From assembly GCA_002104985.1 (NCBI GenBank), contig MCGO01000015.1:558001-622000 (forward strand): 64,000 nt of DNA, written 5' to 3'. Source of the stretch: Rhizoclosmatium globosum (lineage: Eukaryota > Chytridiomycota > Chytridiomycetes > Chytridiales > Chytriomycetaceae). This document shows positions 36,832 to 50,111 of the stretch, in pieces; positions within the stretch are counted from its first letter, which is position 1; every line of letters begins with the position of its first letter. The notes beneath the pieces were generated by a model. That model saw only the letters and a list, made by a program, of their open reading frames with translations, did not search any database and was not told the DNA's origin. The position numbers were made by a program, and so were the translations under genes.

Positions 36832-38089
36832 ATGCTGCCCGCCTATGAGTCTATGCCGTCCGTACAGAATGCATCCAAGATAATAACATCGAGGAATATG
36901 GTGCTAGTGGCTGCTATGTGGCTTGCTATCGCAGGCTTAGCTTTTGTAGGACATGAAGTAAACAAACACCAATCAAAGATGGAGCCCCAAATCCATTACA
37001 TCGGCCTCGAATGTTATCCTGGAAGCATATATGCTGATCCGTACGCGGGAAAATGTGAATTTGGATGTCTTCCTGAGAGCAACTGTACCATGTGGCGGAC
37101 AGGGAAGCCACTGTGGGGCCAAACCAAAGTCAAAGCGCGTTTGGAAATACAATAAGTCCGAAACTGATGTCGAATACAAAATGGGCCAGATAATGTACAT
37201 ATGATCTCAAGTGAGGGCATTTTTTAGTTTGGGTCGCCTTTCGTTAAAGCGCATGACAGACAAAAGAAACTATCATATATTCACTCAGTCAGAAGCGATT
37301 CAGTGCTTGAAAGATCGTCGAATAGTATTTTCGGGAGATTCAATGGTCCGTCAACTATTTCTGAGAATCGTGGCATGGTTTCGCGATCTTCCATCCGTCA
37401 GCGAACATTATTTCCATGATTCTGCATCCTATACATTCTCACGAGAGAAAGACGAGTTGCACATTGGAGAATTCCAATGGCCAAGAAATCGTTCGGCTGA
37501 AGACGACGGCGTTTTGTTTCGGATGGCGTTTTTCTTTGAAAGCGACGCAATCTTGCTGAAGCAATCCTTCAATGAATTGAATGCAGATGTTTTGGTTGCT
37601 GGAATCAACTATTGGGTTAGTCAAGTTGTAACATATGACATGCTTGTCGATCCTGGATATTACATTCTCGATAGGCTCAATCAGACGAGACCTTATAAGA
37701 AAACTGAAGAGTTTGGAGTTTCGGATGATGTTGCATTCTACTGGTACGCCACGCCACCTCTCGGTGGACACAGCGTCTACGAGCGGAACGAAGAAAGCTT
37801 TGGCATATATACACTTCGGAATGAATTGATGAGGGGAACTGTTCGGTACATAAACAAGATGGCAAATCGGTCCATCGCGTTCGTGTTACCAAGTGATACA
37901 TTTGATTTATCGCGACAGTTTCCAAGGAATGTATTGGAGGATGGAGGATTTGATAATCACTTCATGTGTGGATATCAACCCATGTTTCCAGAGCCCATTG
38001 ACTATGTGAAGACAGATCCTAAGGAGGAGTGTCAAGATTTGTTTGATTATAATTTGATGCAGGTTTTATTCAATTCGCTTTGTGGATAG
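36832..38089 (+). CDS. Type II membrane protein with SGNH/PC-esterase-like domain
   Basis: A short cytosolic N-terminus, one signal-anchor helix (NMVLVAAMWLAIAGLAFVG), then a Cys-containing luminal stem (CYPGSIYADPYAGKCEFGC) and the esterase domain. Block I is CLKDRRIVFSGDSMVRQLF (nucleophile Ser in GDS), with a middle Asn in VLVAGINYW and a C-terminal Asp/His pair in GGFDNHFMCG. This arrangement is that of the PC-esterase/TBL/CASD1-like family, which O-acetylates or de-acetylates glycans in the secretory pathway. The frame between stem and esterase needs one base removed in the GGGG run near 37117 and a 33-bp splice at 37195-37227 that is unusually short. Substrate unknown. Confidence 0.68.
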
Positions 38090-38135
38090 ATAGTAAAATA
38101 ATGTTTTGGTAATCGTTTTCAGGGGATTTGAAACA

Positions 38136-38943
38136 ATGAGCCTCAAATCTGGCGACTTCTGCCTTTTTCGTATCTCTGTTGACGCAACCCTGGCGACGTA
38201 CTTGACGCCGAACGAAAGCGTTGCCTCAAGCCTAGCCTCTTCCTCGTCTTCGTCTTCTACATCGGTTCCTGTCAGCAACACCACTTTGAGGATTCGTCGT
38301 TTCAAACCAAAGATTCGCCCATGTCTCATTATAGGATACACTGGAGCGGCACCCATTCTCTTACATGTAACCTCGTTCAATCATCAGCCACTCCCTTCAC
38401 AATATGTCCATGACTACCTCCCTATTCACCCAAACACTAAGGACGGTGACGTTTCAGTGGAAACGACTCCAGTATGGGATACTTGCGACTCTTGGCTATA
38501 TATCCGAGCAGGAGAGACAGTTTCAGTGGCTAGCATCAAGAATATGGGACTCCAACGAAAATCACTCCATCATCCTTCATCGCCCTCCAAGAAAAGATGG
38601 CGTCGTTTCATCCCCCGACGTGAATGAAGATCAGAACGAACGTGTTCGTGATGGCTTTCTTGCCAATAAGAACCCTGACGTTGGAAACAAGCAGAATGAA
38701 AAACAAGATTCAAACAAGCCAGAAGAACACGTTCATAGAAACTTGGAACCGTTAAACGAGGATTTAGATGTTTCGTCGGACGGCGGTACTGACGACTATT
38801 TTGGGTTCAATCCTTTGGTTGATTTTTGGGTTGGACCAAAATCTTTGCTGAACGAAATACTTGGGAATGATTTGAATGGATATGACGAAATAACATACGA
38901 GGAGGAGTTGAAAGAACTGCGTGAGATTATGCTTTCAGCTTGA
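38136..38943 (+). CDS. Hypothetical protein with acidic C-terminus
   Basis: About 268 residues if one extra A is removed from the A-run near 38593, which joins an N-terminal globular half (MSLKSGDFCLFRISVDATLA, RRFKPKIRPCLIIGYTGAAP, TPVWDTCDSWLYIRAGETVS) to a charged C-terminal half (SPDVNEDQNERVRDGFLANK, DDYFGFNPLVDFWVGPKSLL, ending LREIMLSA). A poly-Ser tract occurs at ~30-40. No membrane helix or signal peptide. I do not recognise a family. It begins 46 bp after the esterase-like gene. Confidence 0.55.
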
Positions 38944-39090
38944 ATAACTGGTCAATAGCTCGTGGCCTCTAAAGTAGCATACAGTTTAAACATAAATTCT
39001 GCTTTTTTATTCTATTACATTTATCTAAAACGCTCACAAATTGTCAGGACCATAAAAATTTCCGACTCATCGGAAAATTAACGCCAAACA

Positions 39091-40290
39091 ATGCATCCCC
39101 TCATCATACCGTCGCTTGCATCCTCATAGCAGCAGCTAAAGCATACCCAACCATATCAACAACCTCCACTTTCAACGTCCTCATCCTGGGCGATTGGGGA
39201 ACCAACGACAAGCACCAACTCGCCGTCGCATCTGAAATGAACGCTTGGGCCAAGAAACACACGTCATCAGTAAGATAACCGCATCGATCCAGAGTTCTTT
39301 CCATCGAATCTAAATTCTAATTCGAAAAGGCAATCATATCAGTCGGAGACAACTTTTACGCGGGAAACACGAAATACGAAGGCGCGGCCACGTCAAACGA
39401 CCCGAAATTCAAAACCTTCTGGAAAAACGTGTATACGGGTGACGCGGTGCGGAAGCTTCCGTGGTGGAATGTTCTTGGGAATCATGATTGGTGAGTTGAG
39501 AAAGATGTCAGGTTTGTTTTTTGAATGTTAAATGTGGAAACACAAGGGAAACTGTGGGATCTTATGCGAATGAGATTAAATATAAGGATCCGTTGTGGAT
39601 GTTGCCGGATTTCTTTTATGCGAAACGGGTTGTGGTTTCTGCAGGTGTTTACGCGACTTTTGTGTTTATTGAGACGGATTACTTGGTGTAAGTTATTACA
39701 TCACGTAAAGTTGTTATTAATGACGCGGTAGGTACGGCGAACAGGGTGAAAACGCGGCGATGGCGTCCAACTTCAAACGACAAGGATGGAGTTCAAAAGC
39801 AGAGACAAACAAGAAACAGCTGGCTTGGATCGAAAATACGATATCGAAAGCGAATAATGACGCGTATATCATTGTTGTTGGACATCATCCAACGTATTCC
39901 TGTGCAAAAGATGTTTCATCGGACATGAAGGATTTATTGGATATCATCAACAAATGGAATGTCAATTTGTATGTAAATGGGCATTCACATAATATGGCTG
40001 GGTATTTGACGCGTGGCGGGAAAACGTTGCATGTTCAGGCTGGGTCTGGGGGACAGACGTCTAAATTGTGTGATCCACTTGATAAATCGTACAAAGAGGG
40101 GCATGCATCGAAGACGCTTGGATTCGCGCATTTGAGTTTGAGCAAAAATGGTGGACTCGTGGATTGGGTTTCTGAGAAAGGGGATGTTGTGTTTTCAATG
40201 GAAGTTGGGCCAAGGACTCCCGTAAAGACTTTTGCTGATGTAGAGTACTTGACGTCTGCAAGTGATCCGGCCGTACATATTGTAGAGTAA
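39091..40290 (+). CDS. Purple (tartrate-resistant type) acid phosphatase
   Basis: Binuclear metallophosphoesterase, ACP5-like. The five metal-ligand blocks are present: GDWG, GDNFY, GNHDW, GHHPTYS and NGHSH. The exon after the first intron (39270-39329) starts at AIISVGDNFYAGNT; further introns lie near 39491-39548 and 39688-39731. Restoring one C in the CCCC run at 39097-39100 converts an early stop into a signal peptide (hydrophobic core TVACILIAAAKA), so the enzyme is probably secreted or lysosomal. It lacks the N-terminal fibronectin-like domain of large plant PAPs. Likely role: scavenging phosphate from organic esters. Confidence 0.88.
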
Positions 40291-40658
40291 TAGAACTACG
40301 TCTTTTAATAATCACTACTAAAAACACATGCACTTTCTTAAATTCGGAAAAAGAATTTGTTGCTCCATGCATCACAATGAATATTTCTCTCGTTCCTCGC
40401 TCAATATGAATTTGCTAGGAGGGTATTGAATTTCTTATTCTCTTCGCGCAAGGTCGTTCGCTGGCGCGCACAGTTCCAAAACCTCGCCTTGCCTTCAGAA
40501 AGTCAGCTCGGTTTTGTACTCCGCTCACTACGATTCCACGCTCCCTCAAAAACCTCCTTCGTTCCTCAGTTCAGTTCTTGAGGTCGTTCGCGTGCTACCG
40601 CTCACTCTTTCTTCGCATACACTCAGAAACAACTCACTTAATACACAATTTTATTTCT
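40291..40658. other. Intergenic region with short GC-rich repeats, 368 bp
   Basis: No coding sequence seen. It lies between two converging genes. AGGTCGTTCGC occurs twice (40451-40461 and 40581-40591), and the word GTTCGCTGGCGCGCAC is close to the reverse complement of GTGAGCGCCAGCCAGCGAAC in the long intron of the DDX31 gene (around 42531). Confidence 0.5.
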
Positions 40659-41473
40659 TCAAACAAAAACCAACCTCACACCAACATGTTTTGTCATTTC
40701 CTCATCGGCAACCTCACTCATTGCATGTCCTCTAGTAAAACAGACTGACAATACAAATCATCGTCACAGTCTGGACACGAGAGAACAGCATCTTCTGAGC
40801 AGATGCAGCAGAACGCGTCATCCTTGTTTTGGATTAGTTTTGAGGTGGGAGAGAGGAGTTCTTTGATGGAAGAGGGTGCAGGTGGAGGAGGGCCTAGTGG
40901 GTTTGTATTGGTGGAAGTGGGTACTTGGGTTGATTTGTTGGAGTGGAATAAGAAGCAGAAGGTTTAAAGTCCGAGCTGAGTCGTCTCAGTCTCAGTTCTA
41001 ATTCCGACACTTCATCTGATTCAATGTCTCGTTCTGTATTCGACGTTCTCTTTTCCAGTTCTATTTCTTGTTTCACGAGCGAGAGAAGGTCTGATACTTC
41101 GTCCGAGTCCGAATTGTCTTCGTCTGAGAAGTTGTTGTTGAAGTTTGTTGCGTGAGAAAGTGACTGTTTCAAGGGCGAAGTAAGGACGAGTTCGGTGAAG
41201 TCGACGTAGTGGCTTTTGAGGGTGTTTAGTGTTGCTAGTACTAGTACTAGTAGGAGTATTCATAGTAGTAGAAGTACTAATAGAAGGAACACTCGAAACA
41301 GCAACCGGTGTCGATCCAGTCAACTTGGTCAGTCGCTCAACAAGTTCCGCGTCTTCTTTCGAGTCGTTTGTTCCCTTTTTAACAACTGGATTTGTTGCTT
41401 TCAGTCGCTCGAATCGTGCGAGAATCTCTGCATCAAAGTCGCTTTGGTTGTTGGTGTTGTTGGTGTTGGTCAT
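40659..41473 (-). CDS. ANCHR/ZFYVE19-like abscission checkpoint protein
   Basis: N-terminus MTNTNNTNNQSDFDAEILAR, followed by a helical motif (DAELVERLTKLTG) like the MIT-interacting regions of ANCHR, a Ser/Thr-rich linker, acidic Ser/Asp repeats (NSDSDEVSDLLSLVKQEIEL) and a C-terminal B-box-type zinc finger: CCICSEDAVLSCPDCDDDLY then CQSC and RGH. The last part requires one restored base near 40744 and the frame changes again near 41150. The human protein restrains ESCRT-III/VPS4 in the NoCut checkpoint. The N-terminal FYVE finger of the human protein is not seen, so the gene may be shorter or have an upstream exon between 41474 and 41662. Confidence 0.7.
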
Positions 41474-41662
41474 CCAATTGGTTTGGTGGATAGTTTTGAG
41501 GCGCTTGGCTCCTTTCTTTCCCTCTGTCCAAAGAGAATAATAAATAAATAATACTTAGAAAAAGAACAATCAACAAGAATCTCTATTCAACATGATTCAT
41601 TGATTGGAATAACTCTCTTTCTTTCTTTTTTTCCAATTCAACAAGCAAGAACCAACAAAGAA

Positions 41663-44600
41663 ATGGCCGATGACGGTCTCCAACTCAACTTTGCGGCACC
41701 CACCGGCGATTCTTCCTCGTCTTTCTCCGGCCCAAATGTAAAAGGATCGTGGAAAAAGAAGCGAATCGTGACAAAGATTGCGAAACACAAGGCCCTCAAG
41801 TTCGGGTCTTCTTCCTCTGACAGACAATCTTCAGGTGCTTCTGCCGCTAAACCAACTGCCTATGGCGACATTAAACGAGACAACCGCAAAATCGATGTTC
41901 TTTCTGCCTCGTCGACTGCCACTGCCACTGCCTCTGCTAACAGTTCTACTGCTTCTGATCACGTCAAAGTTACAAATCCTGCAAACAAACTACAAAAGTC
42001 TCCATTCAACAAACAACCTTCTTCTCTTCAAAGAGACCCCTCAGCCCCTCGCGCCGGTCCTCCCCCAAAACCAAAAACATTTGTCACCTCCTTGTTCTCC
42101 GGAAACGATTCCACTGCTACACCAACTACCCCCGTCCACGTTGCTGACGTCAAACAGTCTTCCAATGCTGTACCCACGTCCACGTCAGATACAACCACGT
42201 TCGCTGGACTCGGTCTAAACCCGCTCCTCATTTCTCATTTGACTTTGAAAATGGGTGTGTCTGTGCCCACGCGTATTCAACAGGCTACACTTGCGGCGCT
42301 TGTTTCGGAGAGTGCGGGAAGAGTGTGGTGGTGGTGGTGGGGGCATAGGGAATGGAATGGGAGACATACGGATTGTATGGTTCAGGCACAGACGGGGTCA
42401 GGCAAGACTCTGGCGTATTTGTTGCCGATTGTGCATCGGTTGATTCAGGCGGAACGGGAGTTGGCTGTTGATGATCGGGTATGTGTTTTTTTTCGAGAGA
42501 GTGTTCGGGCGTAGCGAAACAAAGAAAAAAGTGAGCGCCAGCCAGCGAACGGGAGTTTTGCGCATGAGGCGGGAATATTTTCAGATGGTTTAGTGAGCGT
42601 CAGCGAACAAATTGTACGAGCGAAGTGTATTGAATAGGGGTTCTAACATGTCCATTTTTAGCCACTTCTGAACAGAACTTTGGGAACCCTTGCAATCGTG
42701 TTGGCACCTACACGTGAACTTGCAAAACAAATCAATACTGTGCTTGAACAGCTACTCATGTATTCTCGTGGAACTGGCCCTCGTGCAGCGTCCGAATCAA
42801 AGAAGGACGAAGATGAGGACGACAACGATGATGATGAGGAAGAAGAAAAACCAGCAGCAACAACGTCATCCACTCCAAAAATCTCAAAACACTGGATTGT
42901 GCCAGGTCTTGTTGTGGGAGGCGACAAGAAGAAGTCTGAAAAGGCGAGGTTGAGAAAGGGATGCACGATCTTGGTTTCCACACCAGGTCGATTGATTGAC
43001 CATTTGAAGACTACGCAGTCTTTTGAGCTTGGAAATCTGCGATGGCTTGTACTTGACGAGGCGGATCGTTTCTTGGAGCTGGGCTTTGAAGGTTAGGCTG
43101 TTGTCTATGATGTGTATAAGAGTGGAAAACTGACTGTTGCTTTTTTTTTCAAAATGTATAGAAACTCTGCGAGAATTACTCTCGATTATCGATGCGAAAC
43201 GAAAGCGTGTGAGAATACGCATAAGCGACTGGCTGCCCCGGCGTGTTGGCCAACTCACAAACAGATTTTGTTGACATCTGCAACCATCAAAGGAAATGTG
43301 CAGCGTTTGGCTGAAACTTCTCTAAAGAATCCGCTGTTTATTAAGGCGGCGGATGACGAGGAAGAAGCGGAGAAGAAAGCTGATGGGTTTGATCTCGCGA
43401 AGAAGGCGTCTAAGGGAAAAGACTTTATTCTCAAGAAGGATGCGAAAGAAGGGAAGGACGAGGAAGATGAAGGGGATGATTTCTGGGAGGAGCAGCAGAA
43501 ACGAATTGCGGAACGGGGAGATGAGGTTGTCGACGATTATGATGAACCTGATGAAGATGATGAAGATGCTATGGATGTTAGCAAGCCATCAAACGATGAC
43601 GACGCGGAAGAAATGTTTACAGTGCCTGAACAACTCAAGCAAACCTACGTTCTTGCTCCAGCGAAGCTTCGTCTTGTCTCTCTCGTCGCAGTTCTCCGCA
43701 AAATCGCATTGAAAGAGAAACCCTTCAAAGCCATTCTCTTCACAGACACTTGCGACAGCGTCGACTTTCTACACCACGTCCTCGCAAACGGACACAAAGG
43801 CCCATCCCGCGACGAAGCTGAAGGAATCTCCACCAAACCAAAACCCAAAGAAACACCACCACAACCACACCAACCCCACAACAACCCCCCGCTCAAAAAG
43901 GAAAACAAAAACCCGACCCAAAAAAGAAACCAGACGAACCCGCGAAACCATCCCTCGCACCCACCCCCGCCGACACATTACCCCCCGAAGGCCTCGAATC
44001 CCCACTCTTCCCACACACCAGAATCTACAAACTCCACGGAAACCTCTCCCAAAAGTCCCGCGACGTTGCATACAAAGGCTTCAAAACGTCTCCCTCCTCC
44101 GTCCTCATCTGCACAGACGTTGCCGCACGTGGACTCGATTTACCTGACATTGGACACGTTGTGCAGTACGACATGCCGAGCGATGTGAAGGACTATGTTC
44201 ATCGTGTGGGGCGGACGGCGAGAGTTGGACGCGAGGGGGAGGCGGTTAGTTTGTTGTTGCCGAGTGAGGCTGGGTATATTGAGTTGTTGGGGCGGAGGGG
44301 AGTTAAAGTTGGGGTTCAGGATGGGATGGAGCTGTTGAAGAGTCTTGTTGGGGCGGAGTGTGAGAAGGGGGAAGGGATGTAGGGAAGAAAGGGAAGGGGA
44401 AGAAGAAGGGGGTGGAGGATTGGGCTACTGATGTTCAGATGATGTTTGAGAGGTTTGTGTTGGCTGATGAAAAGGTGTGTTTGAGTTATTTTTTATTTCT
44501 GGCTTATGTTAATGACTTGTTGGTAGAACCTTGAACTTGCCAGAAATGCATTCAGGTCTCACGTCCGTGCATACACGACACATACAGCAGCTGAGAAACG

Positions 44601-44865
44601 TATCTTCAACATCAAGAATTTACATCTTGGACACGTTGCGAAATCATTCGCGCTTCGAGATGCCCCTGGATTGTCTATGGGAGCAGCTAGTTCCACAAAC
44701 ACAAAGAAGGGACAACAACACGGAGAAAAGAAGAAGGCTGTTCCGAACTTGAAGAAAAGGGCATATCAACTCCAGAGTACTAGCGCGTCTGCTAGTGAAT
44801 TTGGCGACGGTGGTGTACAGAAACTTGTCGGTGGAACCAGAAAGAAAGTTCGCGTGTTGTATTAA
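41663..44865 (+). CDS. dbp7: DEAD-box RNA helicase DDX31/Dbp7
   Basis: Nucleolar helicase for 60S ribosome biogenesis. A basic Ser-rich N-terminus ([20 protein letters not shown]) precedes the Q-motif region ([14 protein letters not shown]), motif I AQTGSGKT, Ia [10 protein letters not shown], Ib [53 protein letters not shown] and [18 protein letters not shown]. Large acidic inserts lie between Ia and Ib ([14 protein letters not shown]) and before the second RecA domain, as in Dbp7. The C-terminal domain ([20 protein letters not shown]) is the DUF4217-like end. An unusually long first intron (~42481-42660) and several frame slips (near 43850-44030 and 44375) are present. A Trp- or Gly-encoding TGG run near 42326 is suspicious. 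Confidence 0.9.
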
Positions 44866-44941
44866 GTTTGGACGTCCAAAAAGATTTTATTTTCGTATAA
44901 CAGAGTGTTTATAAACAATAAATACGTTAAGCGCTTGGCGG

Positions 44942-47126
<2,185 letters not shown>

Positions 47127-47230
47127 ACAAAACAGAGCACTAGCAAAGTAGTTATTAGCTGACCTCTTTCGACTCTCGTAGTACTAGCAGGGACCAAGTA
47201 ACCAAGTAACAAGTAACCAACCTCAGCACA

Positions 47231-47509
47231 ATGAAATGTCTGGAACGTCAACGAGTCCTCTTCTTTGACCTGAGGCGAAAGACAAGCGCCGTGGAACCAT
47301 TCTTTGCACTGGTTGCATCTGATTCATTCGTTCAATGGCTCGATAACCTGCTTCCACACCGTCACTTACTGCATCATAAACCGGCCGTCCCACAACGATC
47401 GGCAGTAGCAAAACAAGTCGCCCTTCATTTGATTCGGATAACTGATGTATTGGATTGGTTGATTGGTGATGGAGGAGGAGTAGGCCGAAGAGAACGTGTG
47501 TCAGTCTGA
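47231..47509 (+). CDS. Possible short gene or leader exon, unsure
   Basis: An ATG-initiated 92-codon frame (MKCLERQRVLFFDLRRKTSA...) lies between the demethylase and the next gene, preceded by three AAGTAAC-like repeats (47197-47219). The opposite strand is also open here. It could be the first exon of the gene that follows, a short independent gene, or noise. I have no homology to support it. Confidence 0.25.
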   Translation: MKCLERQRVLFFDLRRKTSAVEPFFALVASDSFVQWLDNLLPHRHLLHHKPAVPQRSAVAKQVALHLIRITDVLDWLIGDGGGVGRRERVSV

Positions 47510-47578
47510 CTCTTGTTCCCTCAACTCTTTTCCAATTTATTCAGAACGTATGCGCAATCTTTCCTTCATAAAAATTGA

Positions 47579-48736
47579 ATGAATTCAATCCACACTGTTC
47601 TCGCTGGAACTCTCTCATCTGATTTGAATATCCGCAACATTGTGATCCAAACATTGTCAGAGGCTTGCGTCAAATGCCCTTCGCTTGAATCAGAACTTTT
47701 GAAGTTGACAGAACTAGTTGCTTCTTTACCGTCTTTGCTCAAGTCTCAAGCATCTCTCATCCAGCTCTCTCCAAGTCCCTCTCCGTCCATATTATCGAAT
47801 TCATATCGAGCAATATCAAACGATACAACGTAGCCCTGGAAATCCAGCTTCCTTGTAAAGAATGCGCCTTGATCTGGATGCCATGGCTGCCCCACCAAAC
47901 TCAACCACCTCGATCACCTGGCAATTACAACATGCCAACATGGGTAAACCAGTCCTCCTCCCCGTAAAACAAAGTCATTTGGCGCATCGTACACTTTCAC
48001 TGCTCAAACACTTGAACAGGAGCCTGAAACGCCGCCAGAAATAACGGCACTCTACCAGGAAACAAAAGAAATATTCGACTTCAAGAAGGCCCCAATGCGT
48101 GTCTTGAAAATGATTATGATTGCGGACGGAATTATATTTCGGAGCATTCGGATAATATTAAGCCACTTGGACTCTCAAGGATGTGTATTGTTGGGTGACG
48201 GGTCCTTCTGTACGTACTCTGACCCTACGGTGCGTGCATTGGGAAACGCGTCCCTGCTTCATGAAACATACTGTGGAGACCCAGAAAATGCTGATGCAAC
48301 AAGAAACTTGATGTCTGTCCTCGTTCCAGCCGGACTCTATGTATGCGTGGGAATCGGTTCCAGGAACGGTATTCGCATGAAATCCTCAGATGCATGAAGC
48401 GTTGTTGAAAAGAGTTTGGTTATGGCGAAAAAGTTGTGGTACGCATTTCCTGATGTTGTGGAGTTGACGGAAAAGGGGGCTTCGCAGACTGGATTGGTAC
48501 AAGCTTTATGGGTTAAGGAGAATAAGGAGATTGTCAAGGCTGCCATTTTGGATGGGAAGTTGAATAACAGAAATACAGCCAAGAATAAGACCGAAAGAAC
48601 GGATGCGGAGTTGGTGCAGGATTTTGAGGAGTGGTGTTTGGAAAGGACGAGTTACACTCTGAGACAGTTTGCATCTTCGGACGTTGAAGTATTGATTAAA
48701 ACATCGCGTTCGTTGAAACGGAAATATGATGAATGA
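47579..48736 (+). CDS. Hypothetical protein, frame broken by small indels
   Basis: The coding signal runs from MNSIHTVLAGTLSSDLNIRN through a helical repeat-like N-terminus (TLSEACVKCPSLESELLKL), LSVHIIEFISSNIKRYNVAL, TALYQETKEIFDFKKAPMRV and GGCVLL-like TYSDPTVRALGNASLLHE to the C-terminus (LWYAFPDVVELTEKGASQTG, DAELVQDFEEWCLERTSYTL, RSLKRKYDE). It changes frame near 47764, 47965 and 48390; each change can be closed by one base. Likely one gene of about 370-380 residues, mostly alpha-helical, without membrane segments. I do not recognise the family. Confidence 0.5.
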
Positions 48737-48840
48737 TTCGATAAGTCATATGTAAACTGTATTGTGTTCGTGACGCACAGAAATATTTAATGCAATCATA
48801 CGGAATAACGAGCAATATGAATAAGACATTAAAATCAAAG

Positions 48841-49587
48841 TTACTCTCTTTCGGCTGCTTTAACCAACAGCCAACGATACTTGATGTAGTTTTTCAAACA
48901 CCACGGAGTTTCTCCAAAACTCCCCACGGCTAAGCCGACAAGGCCACATACAGCCGGAGAAGCACAAAGACCAAGAGTACTTGAGATCAGATATGGATTC
49001 CGTTTCCAGGGAATCTTCAACTTCACCATAACCTCCATCACAAACCTCAACCCAATTTCACAAAGCAGTGTTAATCCGCCGCCCAGCATTACCAATGATA
49101 GACAAACGCGAAACAAAGTCCCAGTTGGATTCTTTATATCGCTTTCTTTTGTTCCCTATTGAGAGCACGGGTTACAAGTCTGAAAGGGGAAGGAAGGGGT
49201 TTCAAACCTGATGAAAGAGGGTCTCCAGACCTAACTTGGGATACAAAACCACCGCATTTCCGTGGTTCAAATCTTCGACTATTTTTAAGTTCTGTGACGC
49301 GTCGTCCAACGTTTCCTCATCACTTGGTTGGTCAGAATCAGAATCGTCTTGGTTCCAAAATACAGTTTAGTCTTCAAACAGAGATGACAGAGAAGAAATA
49401 ACATGTGTTAAATTACCATGAATGAGTCTGGTCATACGATTGGCTGCTGCAGCCCGAATCTCGGCGATCATCTCCTTTGCCTCAATTTGGCTTTCTTTCC
49501 TTCGTCACTTAGTGTAACCAAGGCCATGTATGCAGCTTTGTCCTCAGGATTTTGCAATCGTTCGTAGATGTCGATATCGAATGTCAT
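48841..49587 (-). CDS. Small protein with two membrane helices, unknown
   Basis: Starts MTFDIDIYERLQNPEDKAAY. One restored base near 49502 joins this to QIEAKEMIAEIRAAAANRM, then an acidic linker (DSDSDQPSDEETLDDA) and an intron, and a C-terminal membrane part with two helices: CLSLVMLGGGLTLLCEIGL and LISSTLGLCASPAVCGLVGL. It ends RWLLVKAAERE at 48841. About 190 residues in three exons. The small size, amphipathic N-terminus and pair of helices would suit an organelle inner-membrane protein, but this is inference only. Confidence 0.5.
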
Positions 49588-50111
49588 TTTGGAAGGAAGG
49601 GTTGTGTGTGGGAAATTTCTGTTGTTGGGGTTGAAGTTTCCTGATGTTCATAAATACACTCATTGAGAAGGAATGGATTTGAGGGGTTCAACACACCGAG
49701 CGAAGAATAACTCTTTCTTGTTTCTTATTCATGTGGACTTCGACATTTCATTTGGGCGCCATTCCAAAACAGCAATCAATACTTTAAAAAGATTTGAGAC
49801 AGCTTGGCTCTTTGAAGCGTTAAAATAATACAACTGGTTCAAGACTCAGTACTCAACACTATTAAGTTTAAATCAGAGGTTTCATTTACTTTACAATAAT
49901 ACAAAGATAAAACATACAAAGCATGAAGTGTTATTGGGGCAAGAAGAAGGAGCATTCAAACCCATGCCAAATTCGATCATTCCTCAATCAAATAAAAAAA
50001 ATATCTGAAATCAACGAAGTACTCAATTGTGAAATTGTCATTGTTTTTTGAGGCATGAAATTAGTATTTTTTAAAGGACAAGCTTGATAAATCCCCCCAC
50101 GACTCAGAGCC
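49588..50111. other. AT-rich intergenic region, 524 bp
   Basis: Divergent promoter region between the small membrane protein (minus) and the FAD monooxygenase (plus). No ORF of note and no RNA motif recognised. Low-complexity A/T stretches occur at 49990-50000 and 50040-50050. Confidence 0.55.

Noticed and set aside
47223..47411. Minus-strand frame of 62 codons upstream of the demethylase
   Set aside because: No homology and overlaps an equally uncertain plus-strand frame.
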